Of a DNA stretch of 64,000 nucleotides, positions 43,241-52,757 are shown piece by piece. A program made the translations under genes and the position numbers. The notes beneath the pieces were generated by a model that did not search any database, was not told where the DNA came from, and saw nothing but the letters and a program-made list of their open reading frames with translations. The first letter of the stretch is position 1. Each line of letters opens with the position of its first letter. Source of the DNA: Pseudobacteriovorax antillogorgiicola (GTDB lineage Bacteria; Bdellovibrionota_B; Oligoflexia; Oligoflexales; Oligoflexaceae); assembly GCF_900177345.1 (NCBI RefSeq), contig NZ_FWZT01000004.1:1-64000 (forward strand), in the 5' to 3' direction.

Positions 43241-45238
43241 CTAGGCTGCAGATATCTCTAAAATCTGACTGTGATCATTATCCAACCGCTCTATCAACAC
43301 AAAGGTACAGTCATCTTCGGCTGGATGACCTTCAGAAACGCTCTGGATAGCTTCTTTGATCTTCTGGGCCTTATCTTGAATGCTAGCTTCACAACTGAGT
43401 AATTTGCCAATAGCTCTGGTGGTGAGCACCTGACCTTCTGCTGACGAGTTCTCGGTGAGACCATCTGTATACATGAATATCACGGAGCCTGGTGAAAATG
43501 TGAATTGACTCACTCTAAACTTGGGGTCTTTTCGAAATCCCATGGGAGAGCCAGGTATGATCATAGGCTTGATCGACTGATCCTGAAGTAACATCAAACC
43601 AGGGTGGCCAGCATTCAGGTAGTAAGCCTTGTCCTCGACGCGATCCACCATGACTACAGCCATTGTCAATAGAATCGCGTCATCATCAGAGTTACAATCG
43701 ATAATCACCCGGTTGAGGTTGCTAGCAAGGCGAAGTAGAAACTCTTGAGGTTCACATGAACTATGCTCATCATTCATATAAGACTTAATCGCACCTGCAA
43801 CACTGCCTGTCATCAGAGCTGACGATAAGCCATGGCCTGTTACATCACCGATAAAGAATAGCCCCCAGTTGTTGCGCTCGTGAAAGGAATACCAATCACC
43901 TCCGACAATATCAGCAGTGTGATAGTAACTGGCAAGGGAAAAACCAGGGATTTTATCACGAGCAAGAAAACGATTTTGGACGAGACTTGCAGCTTCTAAG
44001 GATGCCTGTAATGCCTGCTGAGAGCCTAAGATCTTGATTCTATCCCGATTGATCAGATTGATTCTGTCTCCCAGTGCCAGAGCAAGACATGTCGCTAGAC
44101 CAGCTGAGCCGAAAAGCAAGCCCTTGTCTGATTGGAGAAATTTGTCAGTAAAGCCGAGTATTGCGCTTACAGCGAGGGCATTACCCAGGCAAAGTAGTAG
44201 CCAGCCTCCCAGGTTGTAGTATGCAGGTCGATAACCTTTCAATACCATCCAAAAAGCGCAAATGAAAACTGGAATCATCGTGATAAGATTGCCAAGAAGG
44301 ATCAGAGAGGTGTTAAGCAAACGAGAATTTGATAGGCCTACCAGAAGCCAAAAAACAAGCATCAACCGACTGACCCACACAAACAAGCGGTGAAGCTTTG
44401 GTGACGAGTGTCTCAAGTCATAGAAGTTGCTGGTAAATTGAGCCACACTGTAAAGGCAGAGGTGCGGTGACAGCATGATAAAGAGACTCGGATCGTAGTA
44501 AGGAATGTCCAAGAGGTCGAGGACATAAAGGTAGAAGTTGCTGAAGTGGGCATTGAAGGTCAAGAAGGTAAAGAAGACAACTGCGGGCCAAAGAAAAACG
44601 ACTTCGCGGGTGGTAGCCCACATGATAAAAAATGAGATCACGAATACCCCTACAACACTGACGAGTGCTGACATGAGCATTGTTTCCTGCAAAACGTAGT
44701 CTTGAAAGACTCGTGTTGTCCAAAGATCGATATTACCCTTAAGAAAGTCCGCCCCTGTAATTTTGGCATAAACGACTGTTGTCCCTGGCAGAAGTTCTAA
44801 AGAGGCGTGAAGGAGTCGGTAGCCGTAATCTCGCTGATCTAGGGAATGATCTCGACTCAGACTTCGTCGTTGCTCAAGGCCGGGGTATTGAATGACAAGA
44901 TCGATTGCGTGAACGGTATCCCAGCGATGCTGCATGACAACTTCAATAGGTTCTGTCGTTGGGTTATGAAGCACGTATCGGGCAAAAAGGGCATTTTTTT
45001 CTGCCTTTGGCCCAAAGTGTCCTGTTGTGGATGCTGCTTGTTCAGTATAACGGTGTGGGGAGCGACTTGCTGCGCTGACGGATAAGTCTTGTGAGTCGAT
45101 AAAGTAACGCCCCCATAATGCCATCTCTACACCATCCATCGTCTTACTTACGGGAAGTGCTTCTTGAGGGCTACCTTGGGCCAACGAACTAGCGACAATG
45201 GCCAGCCCGCTAAGCAAAACTTTTAAAGCGTTCGTCAT
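43241..45238 (-). CDS. 7TMR-DISM sensor with SpoIIE/PP2C phosphatase output
   Basis: ATG 45238 fits the ribosome binding site (aggagacctgtcg) and signal peptide better than the upstream starts. A DISMED2-type periplasmic domain (about residues 60-180) is followed by seven transmembrane helices, from MLMSALVSVVGVFVISFFIMW to the helix near CLALALGDRINLI. The cytoplasmic C-terminal domain is a SpoIIE/PPM phosphatase: YYHTADIVGGDWYSF, FIGDVTGHGLSSAL, LNAGHPGLML, MYTDGLTENSS and EDDCTFVLI. Such proteins control partner-switching (anti-anti-sigma) pathways. The 45427 kinase gene lies upstream on the same strand. Confidence 0.88.
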   Translation of the reverse strand: MTNALKVLLSGLAIVASSLAQGSPQEALPVSKTMDGVEMALWGRYFIDSQDLSVSAASRSPHRYTEQAASTTGHFGPKAEKNALFARYVLHNPTTEPIEVVMQHRWDTVHAIDLVIQYPGLEQRRSLSRDHSLDQRDYGYRLLHASLELLPGTTVVYAKITGADFLKGNIDLWTTRVFQDYVLQETMLMSALVSVVGVFVISFFIMWATTREVVFLWPAVVFFTFLTFNAHFSNFYLYVLDLLDIPYYDPSLFIMLSPHLCLYSVAQFTSNFYDLRHSSPKLHRLFVWVSRLMLVFWLLVGLSNSRLLNTSLILLGNLITMIPVFICAFWMVLKGYRPAYYNLGGWLLLCLGNALAVSAILGFTDKFLQSDKGLLFGSAGLATCLALALGDRINLINRDRIKILGSQQALQASLEAASLVQNRFLARDKIPGFSLASYYHTADIVGGDWYSFHERNNWGLFFIGDVTGHGLSSALMTGSVAGAIKSYMNDEHSSCEPQEFLLRLASNLNRVIIDCNSDDDAILLTMAVVMVDRVEDKAYYLNAGHPGLMLLQDQSIKPMIIPGSPMGFRKDPKFRVSQFTFSPGSVIFMYTDGLTENSSAEGQVLTTRAIGKLLSCEASIQDKAQKIKEAIQSVSEGHPAEDDCTFVLIERLDNDHSQILEISAA

Positions 45239-45426
45239 CGACAGGTCTCCTAGTTCTCCCATCGGATCAACTATAAAGAAATCAAAGGGTTTGGCCCTAT
45301 TCTGATCTATTGGTAGGAAATCTAAATTCGAATGGCATCGCAAGAGAACAAGTAGCTCGGTTTCCTAAATCACAAAAAAACCTGGAAAGTGATGAAACAT
45401 CGCTATCATGAAAGCTATTCAGACTC

Positions 45427-47346
45427 TCAGGGGGCTGCCTTGTAAGCGGTGAGTTCAGTGCGGACAGTGGTGCCATGACTTTCAGGGTGTTGACTGATGT
45501 CGCGACTTTCAACGGCGACGGTGCCGCCGTATTGCTCGATGAAATACTTGGCTAAAGGCATCCCGAAGCCAGTTCCTGATTCATCTTCTGTACCTGGCCG
45601 AGACGTGGCCTTAGATGGTGAAAAAATACTCTCTAAGATGTTCTTGGGGATGCCGATTCCTTGGTCGATAACCTCTAATATGATTTTGCCTTGGTTCATA
45701 TATGCGCGAATTTTGATGTCGTCGCCTTTTTTCGAAAACTTAATTGCGTTGGATACAAAGTTGCTGATCACGTCATGAGACAAGGATGTTGGCTCTGCAA
45801 GCGCCAGCAGGTCGTCTTCTGAATTCGCGGCTAGATTAAAAGTCAGGGTGATTCCTTTGGCTTTTGCCTTCTGTTCGAGATTGAACTGAACATCGCTAAA
45901 CAGGGATTTGATGCTGACTGACTCTAACGTTACCTTGAATTTGCCTGACTTGATCGACTGGATTCGGCGCACCTGAGCGATGATAGCATTGATCGAGCGA
46001 CTGGCGCGATCAACATTTTCAAAGATTTTTTGTAGTTTTGGATCTTCAATATTAAGCTTCTGAGCCATTTTCTTAGCCAGTATGATAACACTTAGGGGAT
46101 TGGCAATGTCGTGACACACAACCTGAACCAAAGTTCTAAGATTTGCCGCTTCAGCATCGGACATCTCTTTGGCAAACTGGTATTCCTGATATTCCTTGAA
46201 ATGCCAAGATAGGGCGATCATGGTGAACAGCATTTCTAGGGCGCCTCCGAAGAGTGGGGTAAATGCCACAAAGTAGCTTTTTTCTATGACCCCCTGATTG
46301 CCTAGAGTCCAGATGATGATGGTACAGATAAAAATAAATGTGCCAGTCGCATAATAGATCGCCGATTTTCTTCCACGATAAACCGCATAACAGGCGAGAA
46401 AAAACGATGCGAACATAGTGCTCGCTTGAGATCCAACCAATAGCAATGCTCCAAAGGGCGACCGTTCGATGAAGCTATATATGGCTACCATAAGACAATA
46501 GCAGAGAAGAGCTTGGGCGAATCGGAACACCCATTTCGAAAGAGATTTGAGATTCAAAAATTGTATCGTATACATCATCGTTAGGATAGGACTTATGGCC
46601 ATAGCATGTCTAGCTTGTTGGTTCGAGGTTAATGGCCCCAATTGAATATCCCAATACTCTAAAAAACCTGAATAAATAAATGCTGAAACAGCGATGCTGC
46701 CAGCGAACAGGCCATAGATAAGATATTCAATTCTTCGTAGAAACAGATAGAGACACAAACTGTAAATCACTAGGCTCGTCATCATTCCGAAATATGCAAA
46801 GTGGGTTAGGTCGAGCTGCACTTGGGTCATCAACAAGCTATTTTCGTCGAAGAGATGCAAGTCCAGAGTCATATCCAGCGATGAGTACGTTCGGAAGTAA
46901 AATCGCTGCATGCTCTTGGCGGGAATATTGACCTCAAAGAAATGAAGTCGCCGAAACGACTCCCGCTCAGCAATTGGGACCGAGGTGCCGCCGCGGTGTT
47001 GGATGATCCGGTCCCCAACGACTTCATACATATCAAGCACAAGTGGATCAGGTCGAAGGCTGCCAATATAGGCATGGAGTGGGTATTCTTTGTCGTTCGT
47101 GATGTCCACATAGAGCCAAAATACCGAATCAGTGTAGCCGTAACTGATTCGTCCGGTCTCTTTCAGGGACTGGAATTTTGCGGTCATTGGGCCCGAGATG
47201 ATATCGTGCGCTGTGAGTTGGCCTGTCTTATCTTCGTAGACAAAAGCTTCGTAGCTTAGCTTGCGATCGATAATCGGCTTTGGTGAAGCGCTTAAGACTT
47301 CCAAAGAAAGCAGGCTAAATAGCAATGTAGATAAGAAGTATCTCAA
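45427..47346 (-). CDS. 7TMR-DISM histidine kinase
   Basis: The DISMED2 domain (about residues 65-180, with FWLYVDITND) follows a signal peptide. Seven transmembrane helices occupy about 185-395. HisKA has the phospho-His in VVCHDIANPLSVI, and the HATPase has FVSNAIKFS, DQGIGIP and GTGFGMPLAKYF. The N-terminal start is TTG 47346 with weak GGATAC. It lies just upstream of the SpoIIE-type sensor, on the same strand, so the two may form a sensory pair. No receiver is attached. Confidence 0.88.
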   Translation of the reverse strand: MRYFLSTLLFSLLSLEVLSASPKPIIDRKLSYEAFVYEDKTGQLTAHDIISGPMTAKFQSLKETGRISYGYTDSVFWLYVDITNDKEYPLHAYIGSLRPDPLVLDMYEVVGDRIIQHRGGTSVPIAERESFRRLHFFEVNIPAKSMQRFYFRTYSSLDMTLDLHLFDENSLLMTQVQLDLTHFAYFGMMTSLVIYSLCLYLFLRRIEYLIYGLFAGSIAVSAFIYSGFLEYWDIQLGPLTSNQQARHAMAISPILTMMYTIQFLNLKSLSKWVFRFAQALLCYCLMVAIYSFIERSPFGALLLVGSQASTMFASFFLACYAVYRGRKSAIYYATGTFIFICTIIIWTLGNQGVIEKSYFVAFTPLFGGALEMLFTMIALSWHFKEYQEYQFAKEMSDAEAANLRTLVQVVCHDIANPLSVIILAKKMAQKLNIEDPKLQKIFENVDRASRSINAIIAQVRRIQSIKSGKFKVTLESVSIKSLFSDVQFNLEQKAKAKGITLTFNLAANSEDDLLALAEPTSLSHDVISNFVSNAIKFSKKGDDIKIRAYMNQGKIILEVIDQGIGIPKNILESIFSPSKATSRPGTEDESGTGFGMPLAKYFIEQYGGTVAVESRDISQHPESHGTTVRTELTAYKAAP

Positions 47347-47486
47347 GCTAGTATCCAGGGTGCTTTTGATTTTACTTGTCCGGCTAAACTATCGGAAATT
47401 ATGAGTAAATCATTAGAATCAGGTTTTGGGTGAGCTGGTTTGCCGGTAGGGATAAGTCTTACGGCAGTAGGCAGAAACTCCCGGTA

Positions 47487-47541
47487 AGTGGCTATAAGCG
47501 TCATAATTGCTAATAGATTTGCCCGGCATTAGTGGCTATAA
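47487..47541. promoter_or_regulatory. Two direct repeats AGTGGCTATAA upstream of the receptor operon
   Basis: Copies at 47487-47497 and 47531-47541 are 44 bp apart, about four helical turns. A hairpin GCCG(G)TA ... TACGGC lies at 47442-47465. These may be regulator sites for the importer operon or for the divergent kinase gene at 45427-47346. A canonical cobalamin riboswitch is not seen. Confidence 0.4.
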
Positions 47542-47611
47542 CCAAGAATTTCTTTGTGAAGAAATACGTTGATTTACCATGCTAGAGAAAGTCCACGCCG
47601 GGGGAGGGAAG

Positions 47612-49432
47612 ATGAACCGTCTACAAATTGGAGTGTTAGCTTTAGGCTTCATAAACACTGGCCTAGCAGCCTTTGGGGCTACTGATGAAACGGAGCGGAT
47701 GTCGGTCATCGGAACTCGCACACGCACATTGGATCGGTTCACCCGGTCCCATTACGTTATCAATCGGGATGAAATCGAGCGGCAGAATGCACCTAGCTTA
47801 GTCGACTACTTAGCTCAGATACCCGGAGTTCATGTGACCCGAGTTGGAGTCATGGGGGGCAACACCAGCGTTTCCATAAGGGGCAGCACTAACGACCATA
47901 TCTTGGTGCTGATAGACGGTATTCCAGTGTCAGACCAAAGTCAAATCTCGGGAGTTCTATCTCTCGATCACCTCGGTGTTCATCAAGTGGAACGCATTGA
48001 GGTGGCCAAGGGTCCCATGGGAGTTGCTTATGGCTCGGACGCCTTGGCTGGGGCGATCAATATTATTACGCGGACGCAGGTGGATGGCGGCAGCCTCCTA
48101 GGAGAGGTGAGCAATCGCAGTTATAAACGATTGGACCTATCTTATGGGATCAACTTGAACGAAGAATGGAGCCTCCTGTTTGCTGGTCATGGGATCGATG
48201 ATGAAGCTTTTTCCGAGGCTGAAGAAGCTGAAGGAAATAGTGAAAAAGATCGCTATCAACGACAGGCGTTTTATGGACGGGCGACTTGGAGTCAAGGACC
48301 ATGGGTCGCAAGCCTCAATGTTGAGCGGGCTGACGCTGAGAAAGACTTGGATCGATATAGCTTTGCTGACGAGCTGGTCCGAGACGATCTAAATTTTGTT
48401 TCTGATGATCAGATGAAGGCTGTTCGCCTTCAAGGGCGTTATGATGGAGGAACTTGGTACAGCAGTATCAAAGTCAGCTATCATCAGGTGCAACGGGAGT
48501 ATCGCGATGAGATCGATGCTTTATTTCCCTTCGATGGAACCTCTAAGTTCGATGGCGAGGGGCAGTTTAGTGAGCTTAAGTTTGGTCGAGCGTTTGGCGC
48601 TACCCACGTGGACGCAGGGGTTCAACTACGTGAGGAGTTCACAGAAGTTGAAGAGCGCAATGAGAGCCGTAGTTCCCTTGGCTATTTTCTATTAACTGAT
48701 ACTCGTCTTGCTGAAAATTGGCTCGTCCAGCTTGGTGCGCGACAAGATCAATTTGATGATTTTGGAGATCAGGCCACTTACAGTGCAGAAATTGTCTACG
48801 AGAATCGTAAGCATATGGCGTTTGTTCGCACGGGCACCAGCTTCAAGGCACCAAGCCTCTACCGAAGTTATAGCTCATATGGTAACCCAGATCTTAAAGC
48901 AGAATCCGGCAAAGCCATCGAAGCTGGCTACATGTACCAGGCAGACCAGTGGCTGCTGAGGGCCGACACCTATCGACGAAATCTCACCGATGAGATTGAC
49001 TTCTCGTATATCACCAGTTCCTATTCTAACATTGAGGGTGAAGGCCAGTACGAAGGAGCAGAAGTCTATGGGGCTTGGCAGTGGCGACCGGACCATGAGA
49101 TCGGACTTTGGTATGCATCACTGCGCTACGATCACGATGATAGCGAAACTCTGGCTAGGCAACCCAAACGCAGTGCAGGGCTGAGCTATGGGGTAACGAG
49201 TGGCTCCCACGATGTTTTCTTGCAGGGGGTCTGGGCTTCGGAACGCCCTGATGCTGATGGCGAGAACCTCAGTTCTTATACCAATGGCTCCTTAAAATAC
49301 GGTTACCGATGGAGCAGTGGGCTCCAAACTTACCTTCGTGGAGAAAATATATTGAATCAATCTATCGTACACGCAGAAGGTTATACTCCATATCCTCGTC
49401 GCATCTTTGGAGGTCTTGCTTGGCAGTTTTAA
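47612..49432 (+). CDS. BtuB-like TonB-dependent receptor
   Basis: ATG 47612 (ggggagggaag) begins a signal peptide (MNRLQIGVLALGFINTGLAA); the frame also contains ATG 47579. A TonB-box-like ETERMSVIGTRT and a plug follow (LVDYLAQIPGVHVTRVG, SIRGSTNDHILVLIDGIP, GPMGVAYGSDALAGAINIIT). The barrel ends RIFGGLAWQF. Mature size (about 590) is near that of BtuB. It heads an operon with a binding protein, a permease and an ATPase, the layout of cobalamin (Btu) systems. Haem or siderophore uptake cannot be ruled out. Confidence 0.88.
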   Translation: MNRLQIGVLALGFINTGLAAFGATDETERMSVIGTRTRTLDRFTRSHYVINRDEIERQNAPSLVDYLAQIPGVHVTRVGVMGGNTSVSIRGSTNDHILVLIDGIPVSDQSQISGVLSLDHLGVHQVERIEVAKGPMGVAYGSDALAGAINIITRTQVDGGSLLGEVSNRSYKRLDLSYGINLNEEWSLLFAGHGIDDEAFSEAEEAEGNSEKDRYQRQAFYGRATWSQGPWVASLNVERADAEKDLDRYSFADELVRDDLNFVSDDQMKAVRLQGRYDGGTWYSSIKVSYHQVQREYRDEIDALFPFDGTSKFDGEGQFSELKFGRAFGATHVDAGVQLREEFTEVEERNESRSSLGYFLLTDTRLAENWLVQLGARQDQFDDFGDQATYSAEIVYENRKHMAFVRTGTSFKAPSLYRSYSSYGNPDLKAESGKAIEAGYMYQADQWLLRADTYRRNLTDEIDFSYITSSYSNIEGEGQYEGAEVYGAWQWRPDHEIGLWYASLRYDHDDSETLARQPKRSAGLSYGVTSGSHDVFLQGVWASERPDADGENLSSYTNGSLKYGYRWSSGLQTYLRGENILNQSIVHAEGYTPYPRRIFGGLAWQF

Positions 49433-50313
49433 AGCTGTATTGGAATCTTCTCTGCTGTGTTCTAGGGCTCAGTCTATTTTCAGCAAAGGTCCATGCTGCG
49501 CCCCAGAAGCTTACAGATAGTCGTGGGCATGAAATCAAAACCAGTGTCAAGCCACCGCGGGTGGTTTCAGGGTTTGTTGGGGCAGACGAGATTTTGGTCC
49601 ACCTTCTCAAAGACCGACCGAAGTCTATTCTGGCGCTTTCGCCCTTATCCCGCGATCCACGCTATAGCGCGATTTATAAAGAAGCGAAAGCCTGGCCCCA
49701 TCAATTTGGAGATGAGCTTGAGTCGCTCTTAAAGATGACGCCAGACTTGGTTATTGTCGCTAGCTATACTCGTGCTGAATGGCTTCGTATTTTAGACGTC
49801 GCCAAGGTGCCATACTTTGTTCTGGGCAGCTTTGCCAGCATCTCTGATATTCAAGGAAATATTGAAATCATGGGCAAGCTAGTTCATGAGGAGGCTCGTG
49901 CGAAAGCTCTCATAGAATCTATGGATCAAACCATACTTACGCTAAAGAACAGCTGCAAGCTTAAGGGCAAGCGCATTGTGAATTACAGCAAGGATGGCAC
50001 GATCTTTGGCGCTGGCACAAGCTTTGATAGCATGATTGCCAAGATTGGAGCGATCAATGCTGGTACTCAGCAAGGTGTGAAAGGCTGGAGTCGTGTTAGT
50101 AGAGAAAGTCTTTTGGTCATGAACCCCGACTTTATCGTGGTGGGCGCGGATCCAGATCGTAAAAGCGAGTTTTTGGATGAGATGAAGAGGCAAGTAGGTT
50201 GGCAACACCTCGCCGCGGTTCGCGAGGGCCGATTGCTTATGGTTCCAAGCCGCTACTTGGCATCCGTGTCTCATCATATTACAAAGGCCATGGAGATTCT
50301 TTGTGCGATCTAA
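49420..50313 (+). CDS. Periplasmic binding protein of a BtuF/FecB-type ABC importer
   Basis: TTG 49420 has a perfect GGAGG 6 bases upstream, overlaps the receptor stop codon and starts a signal peptide (AVLKLYWNLLCCVLGLSLF ... VHA-A). The body is the two-lobed Peripla_BP_2 fold: RVVSGFVGADEILVHL, LLKMTPDLVIVASYTR, then KRIVNYSKDG and SLLVMNPDFIVVG. It captures the substrate for the permease encoded next, whose GTG overlaps its end. The ligand is probably cobalamin or an iron complex. Confidence 0.87.
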   Translation: MAVLKLYWNLLCCVLGLSLFSAKVHAAPQKLTDSRGHEIKTSVKPPRVVSGFVGADEILVHLLKDRPKSILALSPLSRDPRYSAIYKEAKAWPHQFGDELESLLKMTPDLVIVASYTRAEWLRILDVAKVPYFVLGSFASISDIQGNIEIMGKLVHEEARAKALIESMDQTILTLKNSCKLKGKRIVNYSKDGTIFGAGTSFDSMIAKIGAINAGTQQGVKGWSRVSRESLLVMNPDFIVVGADPDRKSEFLDEMKRQVGWQHLAAVREGRLLMVPSRYLASVSHHITKAMEILCAI

Positions 50314-51298
50314 AGTCAGCCCCCTTGCTGCATATATCTGGAGTTTCAGTCTTCTTACCTTCGTTCTTTTGTGGGCAATCAGTTGGGGGCCTCAGGGTTG
50401 GCAGCTTGTGTCGCAAGTTGATGATCCTCTCCGTCGCATCATTCTTTGGGACATTCGCCTGCCTCGGGTTTTGGTTTCTGCTCTTTGTGGGGGAGCGCTG
50501 GCCATGGCCGGCGTCTTATCCCAAGGCTTGTTTCGAAACCCCCTAGCGGGGCCTTCGATTTTAGGTACCGTAAGTGGTGCTAACCTTTTTGTGGTGACAA
50601 CCATGTTTCTAGGTTGGGGTTACGAGCACTGGCTCGTCCAACCGTTTTCAGCTTTTATAGGAGCAGTTCTCGCGACCAGTCTTGTGTGGCGACTTTCTAC
50701 CTGGCAGTCCTTTCAGAATCCTGGTCGATTGCTACTACTAGGCTTCGCCATAAATTCGATTTTTGCGGCCACGACTACCTTTCTATTATCACTGAGTCTC
50801 CACGAGTTTAATCTATCCCAATCAATCTTATTTTGGTTGATGGGGAGTTTTAATGGCAAAGGTTGGCCACATGTTTTGATGGCTCTTCCATGGCTGCTTA
50901 TTGGTTTGTGGCTTAGTCGACCCATTGCGCGGCGACTGAATGTATTGAACTTAGGAGAGGATGTGGCTCAAAGCCTTAACGTTCCGATCAGTCAGCTCCG
51001 TTGGCAAACAATAGCCGTCATTGCAGGGCTAGTGGGTGCCTCTGTTGCCGTTGCTGGAGGAATTAGCTTTGTCGGGCTTATGGTGCCACACTTCACTCGT
51101 CTCTACCTAGGTGCTGATCATAGACACTTGGTCAAGGTTTCTTGCATCAATGGAATGATTCTTGTGGTGGCGGCTGATACCATTTCACGCACTTTGATGG
51201 CTCCCCAGGAGCTACAGGTGGGCGCAATTCTGTCTTTGATTGGAGCACCAGTCTTTGTGGGGCTTATGCTGAAGGAGCGAGGTCGTCATGGGTTTTAG
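50303..51298 (+). CDS. FecCD/BtuC-type ABC transporter permease
   Basis: A 331-residue membrane subunit with about ten hydrophobic segments. The signature blocks are IRLPRVLVSALCGGALAMAG and NPLAGPSILGTVSGA near the N-terminus, and AVAGGISFVGLMVPHFTRLY near the C-terminus (cytoplasmic coupling loop). GTG start with ggagattcttt upstream. It overlaps the binding-protein gene by 11 bp and the ATPase gene by 11 bp. Confidence 0.92.
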   Translation: MRSKVSPLAAYIWSFSLLTFVLLWAISWGPQGWQLVSQVDDPLRRIILWDIRLPRVLVSALCGGALAMAGVLSQGLFRNPLAGPSILGTVSGANLFVVTTMFLGWGYEHWLVQPFSAFIGAVLATSLVWRLSTWQSFQNPGRLLLLGFAINSIFAATTTFLLSLSLHEFNLSQSILFWLMGSFNGKGWPHVLMALPWLLIGLWLSRPIARRLNVLNLGEDVAQSLNVPISQLRWQTIAVIAGLVGASVAVAGGISFVGLMVPHFTRLYLGADHRHLVKVSCINGMILVVAADTISRTLMAPQELQVGAILSLIGAPVFVGLMLKERGRHGF

Positions 51299-52025
51299 TT
51301 TTGAGATCAGCGGCCTAAGTTTTGAAGCATCGTCCCGTAGAATTCTCACCTTAACAGAGCTATCATTGCCATCCGCAGGCCTGGTAACCATTCTAGGGCC
51401 GAACGGAGCTGGTAAAACCACCATGCTTCGAATTCTAGCTGGTTTAGAAAGGGAATATAACGGCAAGATAAGGCTTTGGGGCAAGGACCTAAAGGACCAT
51501 TCCAGCCAGGAACGATCGCGGAACGTAGCATGGGTACCTAGTGAGCTGGACTTATCCTTTGACATCAGCCTGGTTGAAATGGTGGGCCTCGGCCGATATC
51601 CTTGGAACCAAGGTTATCCCACAAGAGACGATCGCCTAGCGGTGGAAAAGGTTTTGGAACGCTTGGAGCTGCTAGGTTTGCGCGATCGGATGCTGTCTAC
51701 CTTGAGTTCAGGTGAGCGCCAGAAAGCTCAGGTCGCCCGTGCCTTAGCTAGCGAAGCCCGGTGTTTAATTCTGGACGAACCTTGCTCGCATCTGGATATC
51801 AAGGCTCGCTACGAACTCATGGAGATTCTTCAGATGGTGGGGCAATCAGCACTGGTTCTAATGACGAGCCACGATCACTATATTATCCCACGTTATACCG
51901 ACTGGAGCCTAGCGCTCAAGACTGGCGAAATGTTTTCTTATCAGTCGGGAGCCTTGTCAGACCAAGAGGTTTCGCTACTTTTTGATCTCAAGGGCCTTAA
52001 GTTTGGCGAATCACAATCAGACTAG
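51288..52025 (+). CDS. BtuD/FecE-type ABC transporter ATPase
   Basis: A 245-residue nucleotide-binding subunit. Walker A is GPNGAGKTTM, the signature LSSGERQKAQ, Walker B CLILDEPCSH, and the switch His is in MTSHDH. It completes the four-gene importer. The start ATG follows aaggagcgaggtcgtc. The end overlaps the convergent PP2C gene (51997-52025). Confidence 0.93.
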   Translation: MGFSFEISGLSFEASSRRILTLTELSLPSAGLVTILGPNGAGKTTMLRILAGLEREYNGKIRLWGKDLKDHSSQERSRNVAWVPSELDLSFDISLVEMVGLGRYPWNQGYPTRDDRLAVEKVLERLELLGLRDRMLSTLSSGERQKAQVARALASEARCLILDEPCSHLDIKARYELMEILQMVGQSALVLMTSHDHYIIPRYTDWSLALKTGEMFSYQSGALSDQEVSLLFDLKGLKFGESQSD

Positions 52026-52755
52026 AGTCGTCGAGCTTGGGATCGCTTGCCTGGGCTATAGATCGATCGAGGGCTTCGAAGATTCCTTGGCAGATTTCTA
52101 GAGCCGATGGGCCTGAACTGCTTATCACCTGCACGAGCTCTTGGCTGCTGAGATTGTCAAATATCCCATCAGAAGCGATGAGAATGATATCCTTAGGGGC
52201 CAGTGGGATCATTGGGCTGATATGATAGTAGCAGGTGTCGCTACCGAGACAGTTAAGAAGCTCATATCCTGCTTGGACTTGACGAGAGGGGGCTATGGAG
52301 TCGAGAATCCCTGTGGATTCCCACATGTTTAAAACCGAGTGCCCGGGTGACTCGTCCTTGATTTTACCTCTGCCACCAATAACTTTCACCAGGCTGTCCC
52401 CAGCAATCAGGTAGCGCAAAGTATGTTCTACAATTTGGATACAAGCTAAAGTGGAGGCTGCTCCTACTTTCATATCGCGGATGCGGTCCTGGCATCTATC
52501 AGCAAAGGTGATGAGGTCGAAATCCTGCTTGTCCGCCTGATCTGCTAGCTCGGTAGCCACTGCTTGAGAGGCCTCGTGAGCGCGAGGGCAACCACCGACT
52601 CCGTCAGCAATCAACGCTACGAGTCCACTGGGAACTTCTTTAGCTGCCAGTGAATCTTCATTTTGAGCCTTTCCAGGGGCTGGCCGGGTACGGGTAGCCA
52701 CTTGGAAGCGACCCAAAATCAGGCACTGAGCCAAGTCCTGATTGTCTTCTGTCAT
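51997..52755 (-). CDS. PP2C-family Ser/Thr protein phosphatase
   Basis: A soluble metal-dependent phosphatase (PPM family). The motifs are QNEDSLAAKE, GLVALIADGVGG, LIASDGIFDNLS and LDDSSLIVI. ATG 52755 is preferred; TTG 52770 would overlap the kinase gene. It follows the kinase gene at 52758-53579 directly, so kinase and phosphatase are co-expressed and probably act on the same targets. The 3' end overlaps the ABC ATPase gene by 29 bp. Confidence 0.87.
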   Translation of the reverse strand: MTEDNQDLAQCLILGRFQVATRTRPAPGKAQNEDSLAAKEVPSGLVALIADGVGGCPRAHEASQAVATELADQADKQDFDLITFADRCQDRIRDMKVGAASTLACIQIVEHTLRYLIAGDSLVKVIGGRGKIKDESPGHSVLNMWESTGILDSIAPSRQVQAGYELLNCLGSDTCYYHISPMIPLAPKDIILIASDGIFDNLSSQELVQVISSSGPSALEICQGIFEALDRSIAQASDPKLDDSSLIVIRQT

Positions 52756-52757
52756 TC

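Noticed and set aside
47347-47611. Cobalamin riboswitch
   Set aside because: Neither the conserved core nor the usual GCCACTG segment is seen in the correct orientation and order.
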